The translations under genes and the position numbers were made by a program. 64,000 bases of DNA from the NCBI RefSeq assembly GCF_028372415.1, contig NC_092878.1:30486903-30550902 (forward strand), read 5' to 3'. This document shows, piece after piece, positions 22,791-36,900 of the stretch. This DNA is from Notamacropus eugenii. Taxonomy: Eukaryota > Chordata > Mammalia > Diprotodontia > Macropodidae. The number at the start of each line of letters is the position of its first letter. Within the stretch, counting starts at the first letter, position 1. The notes under the pieces are model-generated. The model made no database searches, was not told the DNA's origin, and saw nothing but the letters and a program-made list of their open reading frames with translations.

Positions 22791-23013
22791 TCTAAATTAT
22801 CTACAGAACAATAAATCAAGCTGTGAATAATATTTGCCAATTTGCAAAGTATACATATTCACACTGATAATTTAACATTCATCTCTCAAAAGCCTATTTA
22901 AACTGGCTCCAGCACATCCTTGAAGAGGGAACACAGTCTTGTTGAGAAGTAAGTGTCTATTTTTCTGGGCTCCTTATCTACATCCATCTGAGGATGTTTT
23001 GTATTCCTTACAG

Positions 23014-23163
23014 GTGGTGCCCATGAAGGTCTGCAGCATTTGGGTCCTTATGGTAACATCCCTAACATTGTGGCTGAACTGACTGGTGACAACATCCCCA
23101 AGGACTTCAGTGAGGACCAGGGCTATCCAGATCCTCCAAATCCCTGCCCCATTGGAAAAACAG
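23014..23163 (+). CDS. SCG5: SCG5 exon encoding [10 protein letters not shown] to [10 protein letters not shown]
   Basis: The acceptor is TTACAG before 23014 and the donor is GTAATG at 23164. The 150-nt exon starts with the last two bases of a glycine codon and ends with the first base of the next codon (both introns phase 1). It reads [20 protein letters not shown], then [20 protein letters not shown] and [10 protein letters not shown]. Compared with human 7B2, few changes are seen (for example Phe to Tyr in LGPFGN, Val to Ile in PCPVGK). The PPNPCP segment is the known PC2-binding determinant and is intact. Confidence 0.97.
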
Positions 23164-26100
23164 GTAATGGGCAAGCATACTGATGTGTTCCCAGGGAGAA
23201 ATAGATTTGAGATTGTAAGCAATTGAAACTTAAAAGTGCTAATGGTAAGCATTGAGAATTACTAACAGTTCAATTCTACTGGGTAGCCCTGTGTTAGAAA
23301 GTGAAGAGGCCAAGTGAATTTAATTTGGCATACGTATATCAGTCATGAGGCCCAGATATATAAAATTATTTTGCCAATATTTTCTCTCACTCTCCCTCTC
23401 CCATTGTTCAGTCATGTCAGACTCTTCTTGACTGTTCATGAGGTTTTCTTGGCAAACATACTTACGTGATTTACCATTTTGTTCTCCAATGGATTAAAGC
23501 AGAGGTTAAGTGACTTGCCCAGGGTCACACAGTTAAGAAGTATCTAAAGTTAGATTTGAAGTGGTCTTCCTGACTCCAGGACCAGTGCTCTGTCCACTGA
23601 GCTATCTAGCCGTCCCTCTTTTAGCTGCCCTCAATTATCTCCCCATTCTCCTTAACTTAAAAAGAAATCTTCATCACCCCCTCCCTCCAAATTCTTCCAA
23701 AATATCTTTCCCTTTTCCCACATAAGACACAGACAACTCAAGATCATCTACTCTCAGGATTATCCACACCCATTCATTTCTCCTACTTTCCCCCCGCAAC
23801 TACCAGCCTTAGCATCCAGTTAGCCCCTCCCTTTGCAGGAGGTGGGGGCGGTGGGAGGAGCAAAATGCCAACAATTTAAGATCTATTAGACTGTAAATTT
23901 TTGGGGACAGGAATTGTCTTTTGCCTCTTTTTGTACCCCAGCCCTTGGCACAATGCCTGACACATGGTAAGTGCTTAATACATGTTTATTGATTGATTGA
24001 TCTATGTAGAGCTGGAAGGGACCTCAGGGCCCATGTAATTGACTTCATTTTCTAGATGAGGACATTGAAACAGTGAAAGTGACTTGCTCAAATTCGTACA
24101 TGTGGCACCACAGAGATACAAAATGGTTTCAATTCCATCATCTCACTGAATATTTATTATTATTGCTATCCTAATGTAATAGATAGGAGACGAGGCTCAT
24201 CTAAGATCATATAGTAAATAGAAGAGTAGGACTGTAGACTCTGGTATTCTTCCTACTGGTCCTCTTTGAGAACAAAGGACAAACAAGATTTTTTCTGTTA
24301 CACCACAGCACTTCTCTGAATTTAGTGTGATATAGTGGAAAGAGACATAGCTTTGGAGTCAGAGGACCTAGGTTCAAATTCAGCCTTATACATCCTTGGG
24401 TAAAGCCACTTCAATTCTGTGGACTGTGGTTTTCTCCTCTATAAAATGAGGGGGTTGGATGAGATGGCTTCTGATGCCCCTCCAGTTTATAGATCTGTGA
24501 TTTTATTTGCCCAATATAGATTAAGCAAAAAATCCAACTGTCAGTTCGAATACATTTTAACAGTTCTGATAAAAAAATCAGAAATGGAAGCCTGCTAAAA
24601 TATTTTGAAATATTTCAGTTTAACTCCTTCCTTTCCCTCTCTGCTTTCTCCCCTCAGGTCTTCATACACTGTTTCTATGGATAATAGTGAGAGGCCTAGC
24701 ATACTAGTATTTCCTATTAAAGTTGTCCTGGACCATGTTCCTCATAACTGTCATTCTTCTTAAGACATGGTAATTTCTTAATTACCAGAATAGGCTTGCA
24801 TCCTGATAGACCAATGATAGGATTGGTAGCCCTGGCCTGAGGACCCCTCTGCCCCTACTTTCAGGCTCTGTTTAAAGGGAGACCTTTGTTTTTAAGCTAT
24901 CACTCAGTGACTAAGGATAGAATTCCCCATTTCCTTTTCTCTGCTTTTTAACGTAACATGCAAAGAGCTACCACCTGCTATTTCTAACTCAATTTAGGAT
25001 AAAATGTTTTGTCTACATATGGACCGAGTTGGAACCCAGTTTAATCTGGTTACCTGCTAGGGTTCATCACTTTCAGGGACAAATCTGTACTTTCAATAAC
25101 TCATGGATTGTGTGAAAAGGAATCCAGAGTTGGGCAGGGAGGCTGAGCGTTAGGTTCTAATAGGGTATCAACATGCCTGAATACAGCTAACCTTGTTTCT
25201 TGGTGGTGCAAATTCCTCATTATTGAAATAATTGATTTCACTGATGTTTGGTGTTATTTCAAGCATGACAGAGAGATCAGGAAAAAGTCTCAGGGATTCC
25301 ATAGGGGATGTTGAGGAGTAGACTTTGGACTTTGCTGCCTCATGAAAATCCCTTCTGGGCTAGAGCTACTAGAGAAGGTACTGAGATGGTGCAGCAATCA
25401 TATGTCCTGGAAAATCTAGGAAGGAAAGAAAGTGTACTTTTAACAAGACTTTACAAAAGGAATATCTTCTATCAGACCATGTGTCTTGGGTTTTTGTTGT
25501 TGTTGTTGTTAAAAAACATGGTCACTGTAACTAACGAGAATCTAAGTGATTGCGTGTGGCAAAGCAATGTGGGTCTGCCGGCGCAGTGAAAAATTAGATT
25601 TGAAAATAGGATTGCAGGAAAACCTGAATCACTGCATGGCTCAGATCATTTCAGCCACATATTATTTGCTTGTATAATTTTAGATTCAGGGAGAGGAAAG
25701 ACCTGTACCAAGTTTAAGGAACAACATTCCCCAGGGGCAGCTGGCTGGATTGATTAGACACAGCAGAGGGCCTTATTCAGGTATTTAGAAGGAGTGAGTT
25801 CAGAGTGAAACATTTTGGGTTTGAATCCTCCCCATCCCTTCCATGTCTCCAAATTCTACCCATCTTTCAAGGCTCGGCTCAAGTTTTACATGCTTCACAA
25901 AGTATCAAATCCTCAGTCTGGCATTTAGACTCACTTTAGTCTGGCTCTCAACTACCTTTCTAGGCTTATTTCATAATATTCCCCCTCAAATACTCTCCTT
26001 TCTGGGCAAATTGGCCTGGTGTATGACATTCTGGCTTTCACCTCTGTACCTCTGCTCTGGTGGTCTGCCATGTCTGGAATGTTCTCCCTCCCTTCCTCTG

Positions 26101-28272
26101 CTTTGTAGGATCCCTAGCTTGCTACAAAGCACAACTTAAGGGCCACTTTTTACGTGAGGACTTTCTTGACCGTCACTGCAGTTGTTAGAACTCTCTGCAT
26201 CTTGAAATTGCTTTGTATTTCCTTTCCTTTTCCTTGTCCTCCTTCTGTCCTTCCCCCAATGGAATATAAGTTCCTTGAATAAAGGAAATGTTTAGTTTTT
26301 TTCTTGGCATCCCTAATACCTAGTAGAGTGGTCTGCACATAGAAGGCATTTAACAAATGTTTCTTGAACTAAATTTATAGTACATAGATCTCTTTTTCTG
26401 AATTTCTCAGTTTCTTATTCCTTGTATTCTCATTTCGGACTTAATCATATACTTCTTTATGTTATTTTTTCGTGATAAATGAGTTGAATTCTACATGTAT
26501 CATTGAAAGGTTACTATGTGTAAGGCCTTGCTAGAAGAGGGTTATGTGACACATTCACTTTTGATCTGTGAACGGAAGAGGGGAACACAAGTACTGAAGT
26601 CATAGTAATTCAAATAAGTCAAGTCAGCAAGTATTTATGTTCCGGTCATGTGGAAAAAAAAATGACTAAGACACAACTCCGGTTCTCAAGAAACAGTTCT
26701 GATGGACATTCTCAAAAAAAATTAGGAAAACAATACAAAGTGTTATCAACAGAATGTAAGCTTTATGTTCCCTGTTAGTCTTTGCATATGTAGCACATTG
26801 CCTGGTCTAAAGTTGGTACATAATAAACGTTTATTCATTGTTTGATATCATTCGGTGCTAGACTGTATGGTATAGACCATAAATATGGATGTCCGAGAAG
26901 GAAGAGGTCAGTATGGGCTATGGTATAAGCCCCAAGTCTCAGCTTTTAGACCTCCATGCATCCAATATACTATTCTGGAAATTTAGTCTTTAATTTAAGG
27001 AAAATTTATCCTTTAATTCTCTCAATTTGCTTTCTGCATCATTGTGGAAATGTAGGGAAATCCTCATCTATGTTGTTTCCTGGCCACAGAGATAATATAT
27101 TAAATTCTGTGGTTGGTATCTCAATTATCTGACTCCTACTCCTACGTTCTCATGACCCCAGTGGGCTCCCACCCTTCAGCATCACCCAGGAAATCACTTC
27201 CAGTAAAGAATTAGAATCCACTCCACAAAGTTATCATCCAAAAAATGTGTCTGAGCACCTATTTTTACTATAATCTTCTCCATTCCTACCAGCGTGACAT
27301 ACTGATGGTTGCAGATGTAGGGGTTAGATAACGTTCCCAGTCAGGAGATCTGAACACTGAGCAGACACAGTAGAGCTGCATTAGAGATCTTTTGGTATGC
27401 TAATGACTTCCACATTAGGTTCATACTGTGGAGAGGCCTTGTGTGCGTTTCAGACTGCCTTCTGGAAAGACTTGGAAATACTCCAAGAAACGAGACACAG
27501 GACATACCTGGCTGATTGTAAATAGGCGCGCATTTTCAGCACTTATTTGATGTCTCATCAGTCTTTTGAAAACTGGTCTTCACTCCTCCCCTCAGCTTCC
27601 CATGCAACCCAGACTCCTTATGTTCTTTTCTGGTTGTCTAAGGCACATAAAAGATAGGCAGAATGAATCATCTCCAGAGAATCGTAAGATCCAGAGGGGC
27701 TTTGGAGAGTGCTGAGGCTAAGGAAACTTTGTCCTCCTCTTAGCAAGGAGGGGATGGAGTATAGATGTGAAATGAGGAATATATAACATGGAAAATATGT
27801 TAATTTATTTGACTGGACGTATTTGTTACAAGGGAGAGTTCCATGGAGGGAAGTCCTTGAGGGGTGATAGTGATGTTTTAAAAAGGCATCAATAAAACAT
27901 TTACAAAAAGGAAAAACGATTTTGAAGACACTGTTTCTGAATGATAGTGTGGTCTAGTTAGAGAGTTGACCTTTGATTTAGTAAGACCTGAGTTCAAGTC
28001 TTGCCTTAGACCCCAGATTAGTAAACAGATATACCATACCCACTGAATATAGAATGGGTGTGTGTTAGACTAATGTCTGCCCAAGCCTGTTGCTTAACCA
28101 CTGAGTGCCTCAGGCAGCTCCCACAGAGGATGTCATTCTACATCCTTGGAAGGAATGTCCAGGTTAGGCACTGCCCTACCAAGATGAAACCACAGATCTG
28201 AACCGAAAATTCAAACAAGAAAATCAGAGCCTATAGCACCAGTCATGCTGGAACAGCCATTAGCCCAACACA

Positions 28273-28314
<42 letters not shown>

Positions 28315-28348
28315 CACACATACACACACCCCTCTGTTCAGTGACTAT

Positions 28349-28381
<33 letters not shown>

Positions 28382-30945
28382 ATGTTGTTTATTAATGCAG
28401 GAGCACATTAAAAATATGCGAACTGTACTGATTATACAAAATACACAGCATTTCCTCCTCCCCCTCCTCCGAAGGAATGCGTATCTCATATTAGAACTAT
28501 AATTAGCCCAAACTTCGCCTGAGACAAATTTAGTTTGTGGGTGGGTGAGTGAAGTGAGGTCAGGAGAGGATTGTGGATGTGGTTATGTCCTGGGCCTCCA
28601 GAGATCTAGGAGGTAAATCAAGCTACTGAGGGTCATCAGCAGGGGAGGGAGGAATCACACTTTATCTCCTATCAGTGCCCTGGGACAGAGTCTCATTTGG
28701 CCTCATGCTGAATACAATTGTGCCCAATATATAGGAATTAACTAAGGTTTATTAAGTACTTACTGTAAGATATTTATTATATAACATTATTTATCAAATA
28801 ATTTAGTGTATTTACATAAAATATATTTTATATGTAAAATAAATTGATGTCGCACTTTTCTCTAAGGAGCAAAACTGCATTTATTTTAAAATACTATATA
28901 GAATATTATATTATAAATATATACATTATTAAACAAATTAACATAGTGTTTAAAATACAATTATTCTATTTTATGTTACATAAAAAATAATATGATAATA
29001 TTGAACCTTTCTCTAAGGAGCACAAGGTATTTCCAAAAATCTAGGCACAAACTTCACCGTATCCCTCTGAAGTAACTAGAGGGAAGTAGCCACCATCATT
29101 TTCAGTTTCCAGATGGAGAAGAGGCCCAGAGAGGGAAAGTGATTTGCCTGAGGTCACAAAGTGAGTCAAAAGGAAGCAGGAATAGATACCTGGGATGCAG
29201 ATGGGAATGTGATTCTGACCTTCAGTGGCCTGCCTTGTTCCTATTTACCTTTACCCATGGGGGCATGCATAAGTTGCTTGGCTTTTCTCAAAGACTTCTG
29301 GCTGTTTGCAGTAGATGATGGATGTCTGGAAAACTCCCCTGACACTGCAGAGTTCAGCCGAGAGTTCCAGCTGCATCAACACCTTTTTGATCCTGAACAC
29401 GACTATCCTGGCTTGGGCAAATGGGTGAGTTCAACTTTAATTACTACCAATCATAGTTACTACTTATATAATGTTTTAAAATTTGCAGAGTACTTTCTGT
29501 ACATCATCTCAGCTGAGCCTCAGAGCAAACCTGTGGAGTAGGTACTACAGTTAATATTATTCCCATTTGACAGTTGAGGAAACTAAGGTTCAGAGAGGTG
29601 AAATGATTGCCTACGGTTGTACTGCTAGTAGATATCAGAGGTAAGATTTGAAAGCAGGTCTTCCGGACTCCAAGTCCAGCACTCTCTTTACTGTCCTATC
29701 CTGTGTCTATATTTTCCAGACTCATTTATTGAAGGTGCTAAAGTAGAGCTAAATTAGAGAGGAAATTTGGGAGGGGAAGACTGTTTAGGAACAGATTTAT
29801 TAAAAGCCTAGGACAGGGAAGGGCCTTGAACAATTCCTCGATGATGTCATCCTTCCTGGCAGCTTCTTGACAATTGTATAGAATTAGTAGGTAAGGATTT
29901 AAAGTAATGTAGATGAATATTTTGTTGACTAAGCATGGATAAACATGTTACTCTCTGGAATCTGGTTCTGGGTTATTTGTGTCATTTACCATGGTGTAAT
30001 ACACAGAAAATAGGAAATAAGGTTTTTTAAGTATGGATATATTCTTAAAATTAAGTTAAATCAATAAGTATTAAGTCCATACTGTGTTTTTTTAAACTTT
30101 TTCCTTCGCACAGAAGAATTATAGTTAATAGAAGAAACTATGAGAAAAAAACAAAGCAAAAGAGAAAAGGGTTTGCTTCACCCTGAAGTCCAGCTCCATC
30201 GTTCCTTCTCTGGATGTGGATGGAATTTTCCATCAAGAGTCCTTTGGAGACGTTTTAGGTCGTTGTGTTGCTGAGAAGGGCTAAGTCTATCAGAAACAGT
30301 CCTTGCACACTGTGGCTGTTACTGTGTATAATGTTCTCCTGGTTCTGCTCACTTCACTCAGCATCAGTTCATGTAAATCTTTCCAAGTTTTTCTGAGGTC
30401 CCCCTGTTCATCATTTCTTATAGCACAGTAGTATTCCATTGCATTCATATACCACAATTTGTTCAGCCATTCCCCAATTGATGGGCATTCCCTCGATTTC
30501 CAGTTCTTGGCCACCACAAAAAGAGCTGCTATAAATATTTTTGTACATGTGGGCATAATGTGTTTTTGAAACAGACATTTTGTTATATAACTTTCATCTA
30601 ATATGGATGGCTTCCTTTTGAGGGAGTGAGTTTCTTGTCACTGCAGGTGTTAGAGGATTTTTTCCTGGAGTTTGTTCCCACATCACTGGGTCTGGAGGGC
30701 AGGGATCCAGCTCTCAGACTCTAGTCTGGATGTATTCCCATCCAGAAGCTTGTTGTCATGTGTGGAGACACAGCTTACTCTGCCCTATGACACTTGAACC
30801 ATTGGGAAAAAAACTGACAGTGTCTTAGCCCTCCATTACTAGGAGGTGGGAAGACTGCTCCTGATACCAGAATTGTTGGTTCAGCATCTGCTCCTCCCTA
30901 TCTCAGTACTCAGGAGGATCAACAGGCATTATGCGAGATATATAA

Positions 30946-30993
<48 letters not shown>

Positions 30994-33900
30994 CCCTTCT
31001 ACCTTTACCTCCTCCTCCATGGTATTATCATAGAATCTCAGAGTTGGAAGGGATCTCGGAAATCATCTAGTACAAGCCACAGCTGAAGGTAAATTCCTGG
31101 TACAACATACCCAAGAAGTGGTCTCACAGCTTTTGCCTGAAAACCACTAATAATGGAAAACTCATTACTTCCTTAGGCAGTCCATTCCACTTTTTGATGG
31201 TGCTAACTAACAAGCTTCTTCCCCCGATACATGAAGGCCAAATTTGTCTCCTTGCAATTTGTACTCATTGCTTATAGTTCTATCCCCCTTCAGGGCGGGG
31301 AGAGGTTTAGCAAAACAAGCAATTATAATAAATAGCTAACACTTCTATAGCACGTTAAGGGTAATGAACATCTGAGGAATGAAGGATTGGAATTCATCCT
31401 TCCCAATTCCAAGTCCAGTGTTCTCTCCACTGTAGCACTTAGTGGTCTAATCCTTCTTCCACATGACAACTCTTTGGATACTTGAAGTCAATGATCATAT
31501 TTATCTTCCATTTTCTCTTCCCCAGGTTAAACATCCCTAGTTCTTCCAACCAATCTTCATGTGACATGAGCTCAAGACTCTTCACCATCCTGGTTATCTT
31601 CCTGTGGATATTTTCCCACATATCAAAGTGCTTCCTAAAATATGACTCCCAGAAGGGAACACAATACTCCAGATGTGGCCAAACAGAGTGGAATATAGTA
31701 ATATTACTTCCCTCATCCTTGTCATTATTCTTCTCTTAATGCAGGCTAGGATTGCCTTAGCTTTCTTGCCTGCTATATCTCATTTTTGACTCATTGAACT
31801 TTTGGTCCATTAAACTACCTAGATCATTTGCAGATGACACTCTCCTCTATCTTACATTTTAGAAGTTGATTTTATGAACCCAATTGCAAGGCTTTATATT
31901 TACCTATATTATATTTAATGTTATTACATTTGCCATTCTCTCTATTAGAGACTAGGTGGACCCTATCTGCCATCATTGTAGGACTCTGGAGAGTGATTGC
32001 ATCTACTCCTCTTGGTTGCTTCAATTATCAGCCTTATGCTGATGGTTTCTTAATGAAATTTATGTATCTAACCCTAATGCCTAAATTCCACTCTGACCCT
32101 GATAGCTGCCTGCTTGATGTCACCTAGCTTTCCTAATGGCATCTCAAACTCGGGATTTCCAAAACAGAATTGATCATTTTGATCCTTGTTCTTGACCTGT
32201 TTCCAAACTTCTCTGTTTCTGTTGAGGACATTGTCATTCCCCAAGTCACCCAGGTGTCATCTTAGACTTATTCTTGTCTTTCACCAATCTTATCAGTCAC
32301 CAAACTTGTCAATATTCCCTCTACATCATCTCTCATATCCTTCTCCTTCTCTTTACTCAAATAGCCACTACCTTAGTTCAGACCCTTAGCATCTCTTAGC
32401 TGGACTATTATATTAGCATCCTAACTGGTCCTAACATTGATTTCATCCTCACCTCTCTTCAATTCATTCTTCACACAGCGGGAAAAACAATTTTCTGCAG
32501 ACACAGGTACACCTTTCCCTCAATGCCAATTCTGCTCCAAAATCCTTGGTGACACTGCATTGACTATAAGATGAATTATAAACTCCTCATCCTAGCATTT
32601 AAAGCCCTTTAAAATCTTGAGTCAACCTACCTTTCCTGAATTATTTCATATCACCTACTTTTGTTACAACTTAGGCAGCTAGATGGTGCAGTGGATAAAG
32701 TGCTAGAGCTGGAGTATGGAAGACCTGAATTCAAATGTGATCTTGCACATTTATTAGCTATGTGACTCTGAACAAGCCACTTAACTTCTGCCAGCCTCAG
32801 TTTCCTCAGCTGTAAAATGGATTTAACAATAGCACCTACCTCCCAGGATTCTTGTAAGCTCAAATGAGCTGTTTATAAAGTACCTAGCACAGTGCCTGGC
32901 ACATATTAGATGTTTAATAAATGCATTTTTCATTCTCTCCTTCCTTAATTGTCCTACTGTTCCCCTCAGTCAGCATTCCATGAGGACTTGTGTTCAAAAC
33001 TGAACTCTGCTACTTACTACCTGTGTGACTTTGGGTGAGTCATTTAACTTTGAACTTCAATTTCCTCATCTGTAAAAGGAGGGAGTTGGACTAAATGGCC
33101 TCTTAAATTCTCTTCTAGCTCTAAATCCATGGATTTTATGGTCCAATGCCTTGTGATTCCCAAGTCCAGAGCTCTTTCTACTATACTACAATGCTTCTTT
33201 AGCTTGGATGTGAGCTGTGTCTTGAGTATAGGTAGGATTTGGAAAAAAGTGGTAGGAGAGAATTCAGAAAGGAAAGAGTATAATCAGGGTAATTAGCTTA
33301 ATTAAAATGGAGCATTTATATTTGGGAGAGGTGGGAAATAAATTTGGATTGGTAGGTCGGGATTAAATTATGGAAGATCTTTAAAAAGCATCATAGAAAT
33401 ATCTATTTGGAACTGTAATACATCTTAAAGTCATCTAGTCTGGATCCCCTAATTTTTCAGATGAGGAAACTGCAGCCCAGAGATGTGAAGTGACTTGCCT
33501 AAGGTTACCCACTTAACAAATGACAGAGGTGGAATTTGAAACCAGGGGTTCTGACTCCAAATCCAGTATTCTAGGAATTTAGACTTGATGTGAAAGAAAA
33601 ACAAAGAAACATTGTAGGCTCTTGAAGAAGAGACTGATATAATACAAGTGCTCTTTATTAAGATCAGTCTGGCAGCTAATGTCAGCTAGGAGGCAATTTT
33701 AAAATCATAGACAAACCACAGAATCTCAGTTGGAAGAGACCTCATAAATCATTGACTATGACACATTTAGTCTTGTGTCCAAGAACCTACTCTATAGCAC
33801 TCCCAATATGCGAATTTCAAAGCTTCACTTGAAGATGTCTCTTGACCAAGAACATACAATCTTCCAAGGACATTTCTTCTATTTGTGGACAGCTCTTTTA

Positions 33901-36900
33901 TATGCAGTCAAAATCTGTCTCGATAATTCTAAACTTTGCTACCTAAGTTCAAGCAGAAAAAGTTTATTTCCTTTTTTTATGATAGTCCAAGTTCTTGAAG
34001 ACAGTGATTATGTCTTTCTTGGTGTGTCAATTGATACAAGAATTTTTTTTGTAATTAAAAAATTTTTTTGCAATATTTTACTATAATTTCTCCTATCTGC
34101 GCATATGCTCAAAGAACTCACAATCTAATGGGAAGCTCCACCGTCAGTGTGAGGCAGAACCTGTTTTACACATCTGAATATTGAAGCTCAAAGGTGAAAT
34201 GATCATCTCCCCAATCTGCTATGGTAGTGGTGGTCCTACGCCATCTTTAATCCTTCCCTTTCTTCCAGGATAGCTTCAGAAAAGCCCTATGCCATCATAG
34301 GTATACAATGAGCAGGGTCTAAGGTGATGGCAATGGAAATAGAAATAAGGGGAGGAAAGGAAAGACATTGACAAAGGAATTAACAAGACAGAAAATGGAA
34401 AAGAAAATTGAATAAAGGAGATGGAGGGTGGGGAAGAAGAATTGGTAGCTTAAGAAAAAAATAGGTCTTCACTTGGCACTGGGGAGTATATAAGGGAGAT
34501 ATGAGAGGGATAAAAAAAGATTACTTAGCAGAACCAAGGGCTGGATCAAAGTGGAAGTCGTTTCTTTACTCTTTAAAGGTTTGGTTTCACTTAGTTTTAC
34601 ATTTTCTGTGTGGTCCAGGAATAGGAGTAGAAAAGAACAGAGGCTGGGGATGGAAAAGATTAGGCAATGGCCCATTGAGTTTGGAGGAAGGAGTCCAAGT
34701 GCTTTAGAGGGCAATACTGAAGTAGTTGACCTTGGGAAGTTGAGAGCGAATCTAGAACAGTTAGAAGGGAACCAATGATCTGGGTGGGAGCAGGAAGTAC
34801 TAAGTCAAGGCAGAGAATAAGTTTAGTGGGTGTAGGGAAGTAGGAGAGATGGAAGACATCATCTTTCCTTCTTTCTAGATTTGGCTCATCTTTTTCAGAA
34901 AGCCTTTATAGATTATCTTCAGTCATTCTAATAACCACCCAGCCTGTAGTTCACATCCTTGAATAATTAGCACATATGTGTAGTATATCTGTTTCTGTCA
35001 CTTGTTTTCTATGTATGTATCAGAGCCAAAGACTAGAACTTGGATTCCCTATAAGAGGGAAGAACTATTAGTAAATCCACTACTTTAGGTCATGTTTAGA
35101 AGTTTCTTATCAACTGTGATCATTTGTTTAAACTTAGCTTTCCTTAGTTTATTGCCTTATTAGTAACTGGTAGGTACTAAGAGTTAATTTGCTTGAAATT
35201 CACAAGTATGTGTGATGTTTTTTTTAGTAGGGTCCCACCATCTCCAGTCAGTATTTTCACAGATTTAGAGTTCTCAAGAAAGCATAATTTCTTGTTTCTT
35301 GTGCAGTCCTACTAAGGACAATGATATAAATGTATATTACATATACATACACACATACACACACACACACACGTATATATACACAACACACACTACACAT
35401 ACATTAATTGACTTGCTTATGTCTCAGAGGTATGATTGAAACCTACATATCTACATATTCTCATTATCTCTCTCTCTCTGTCTCTTTCTCTCTCTCTCTT
35501 TCCACACACACACACACACACACCATTAACATATCAATCAATCAGTGAGCTCGGCAACTCTCTCAGACAGCTGTGTTAGAGATGAGTTAAATCAGTGGAA
35601 GGAGTTTCCACACTGATACTTCTTCATACCAATTGAAATCATAAGTCCAATATGTACATTGTGATTATTTCTATAATAACTTACTATTTTTAGTTCTTTA
35701 TTAAAGATTATTATTTATATAGTTGTTTAGAATGTGCAAAACACTGCATATATTATGTCATTTGAGTCACATGACAACCCTCTGAAAGTATGGCAGGCAT
35801 TAAAACAGATTAGGAGACCAAATTTCAGAGAAATTAAGTGCTTTGCCAATAGTCAATGCCCAATCAGTAAGTGTAAAATCAGGACTGGAACTTAGGTCCT
35901 TGCTTGCTTTTAAGTCCACTACTCTCCACTGAATCTCTAAGTTAAACATGAATGTCTGTCTTGTCCCTTCCATTAGATTAAAGGCACAGACTATTCATTC
36001 TCCTTTGTAGTTTTCCACAGTGTTCAATATATAGTAAGCATCCAATAAATATTGACCAAAGAACTTTAAAACCTGAATGCATTCCTATGTCTTTTCATTA
36101 CTTGTGCTTCACTAATATCTCCTGGGAGGTGGTCATGCCTACAAGAGGGAAGAGTTGTTTTGCAAGAAATGAACACCCAATACACTCTGATGCTAAGTAA
36201 CTTACACCTGAACTCAATGACTGGTCCCTGCAAATTTCACTCTTCTTCCCCTCTGTATCCTTGAACTTCAATGTTACTCTCTCAGGAAAAAAGTTTCTGA
36301 CCTAGGAAGACAAGTGTTTCCCCTTTCTAAGCATGCATCAGTATTCTTGATCAGCACCTTGGATGACTCTAGAACGTTTTCAGTAAACAAAGCAAACTCA
36401 ACTGGGTGAACACAATAGATGAGTTGGATAGGGACAGTCTCCTTTGTGTGGTGCTGCAAACATAAGTTACCAATAAAGTCACTGCACTGTCTTTGGTTTA
36501 ACTTCTCCAAATGGCCATTACTCCCTTACCTACAGCTATGTTTAGTTATTTCTGAGTTCATGGAATGGCTGGGTGACTTCCCCCCAAACCTAGTCTCTCA
36601 ACCCCTAGTCTCTCAATTTATACAGTCAGTATTTAAAACTACCAGGATTTAGTTGCTCCCAACCTAAGACTTTCGTGCCATTGTACCTAACTCTTGGTAA
36701 TGGACATACCCTTGCCATGACCCTGTCTGCACTTGGTTTCTCCACACTGTGTACAATTCCATTTGATAAATCTAGCAGATCATTAATCCTGGGAAAGTAG
36801 CTCTTTGCAAGGTGGTACCAAGCTTGAGATTGAATCACTCATCCCTCAGTTGATCATGTTTGATCAAGTCAAGACCGAATGATCATTTGTGATGATGTTG

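Larger units (their letters stand above)
1..23013 (+). other. SCG5: Inferred SCG5 intron upstream of the first visible exon
   Basis: Inference. The first SCG5 exon seen starts at 23014 in phase 1, so it needs a preceding coding exon ending in a split glycine codon. No translation in 1-23013 contains the expected upstream peptide (signal peptide or the EYPAHQAMNLVG region), so that exon is taken to be before position 1. The stretch contains repeats, microsatellites and unassigned unique DNA, listed separately. Confidence 0.65.
23164..29311 (+). other. SCG5: SCG5 intron, about 6.1 kb
   Basis: Lies between the GAHEG and DDGCL exons, phase 1. It holds a SINE (23405-23618), L2 3' ends (about 23880-24000, 25835-26365, 26750-26850), MIR traces, the (CA)n/(TG)n pair at 28268-28379 and an AT-rich duplication at 28706-29022. 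Between 24503-25834 and 26851-27940 I see no recognisable element. Confidence 0.85.

Noticed and set aside
28245-28502. His-Thr and Cys-Val repeat frames
   Set aside because: They come from the (CA)n/(TG)n tracts.
30846-31070. 74-codon frame with Ile-Tyr-Leu-Ser repeats
   Set aside because: It is a shadow of the (ATCT)n microsatellite.
33775-34086. 103-codon + frame
   Set aside because: It lies on the opposite strand of a CR1/L3 fragment and has no protein similarity.
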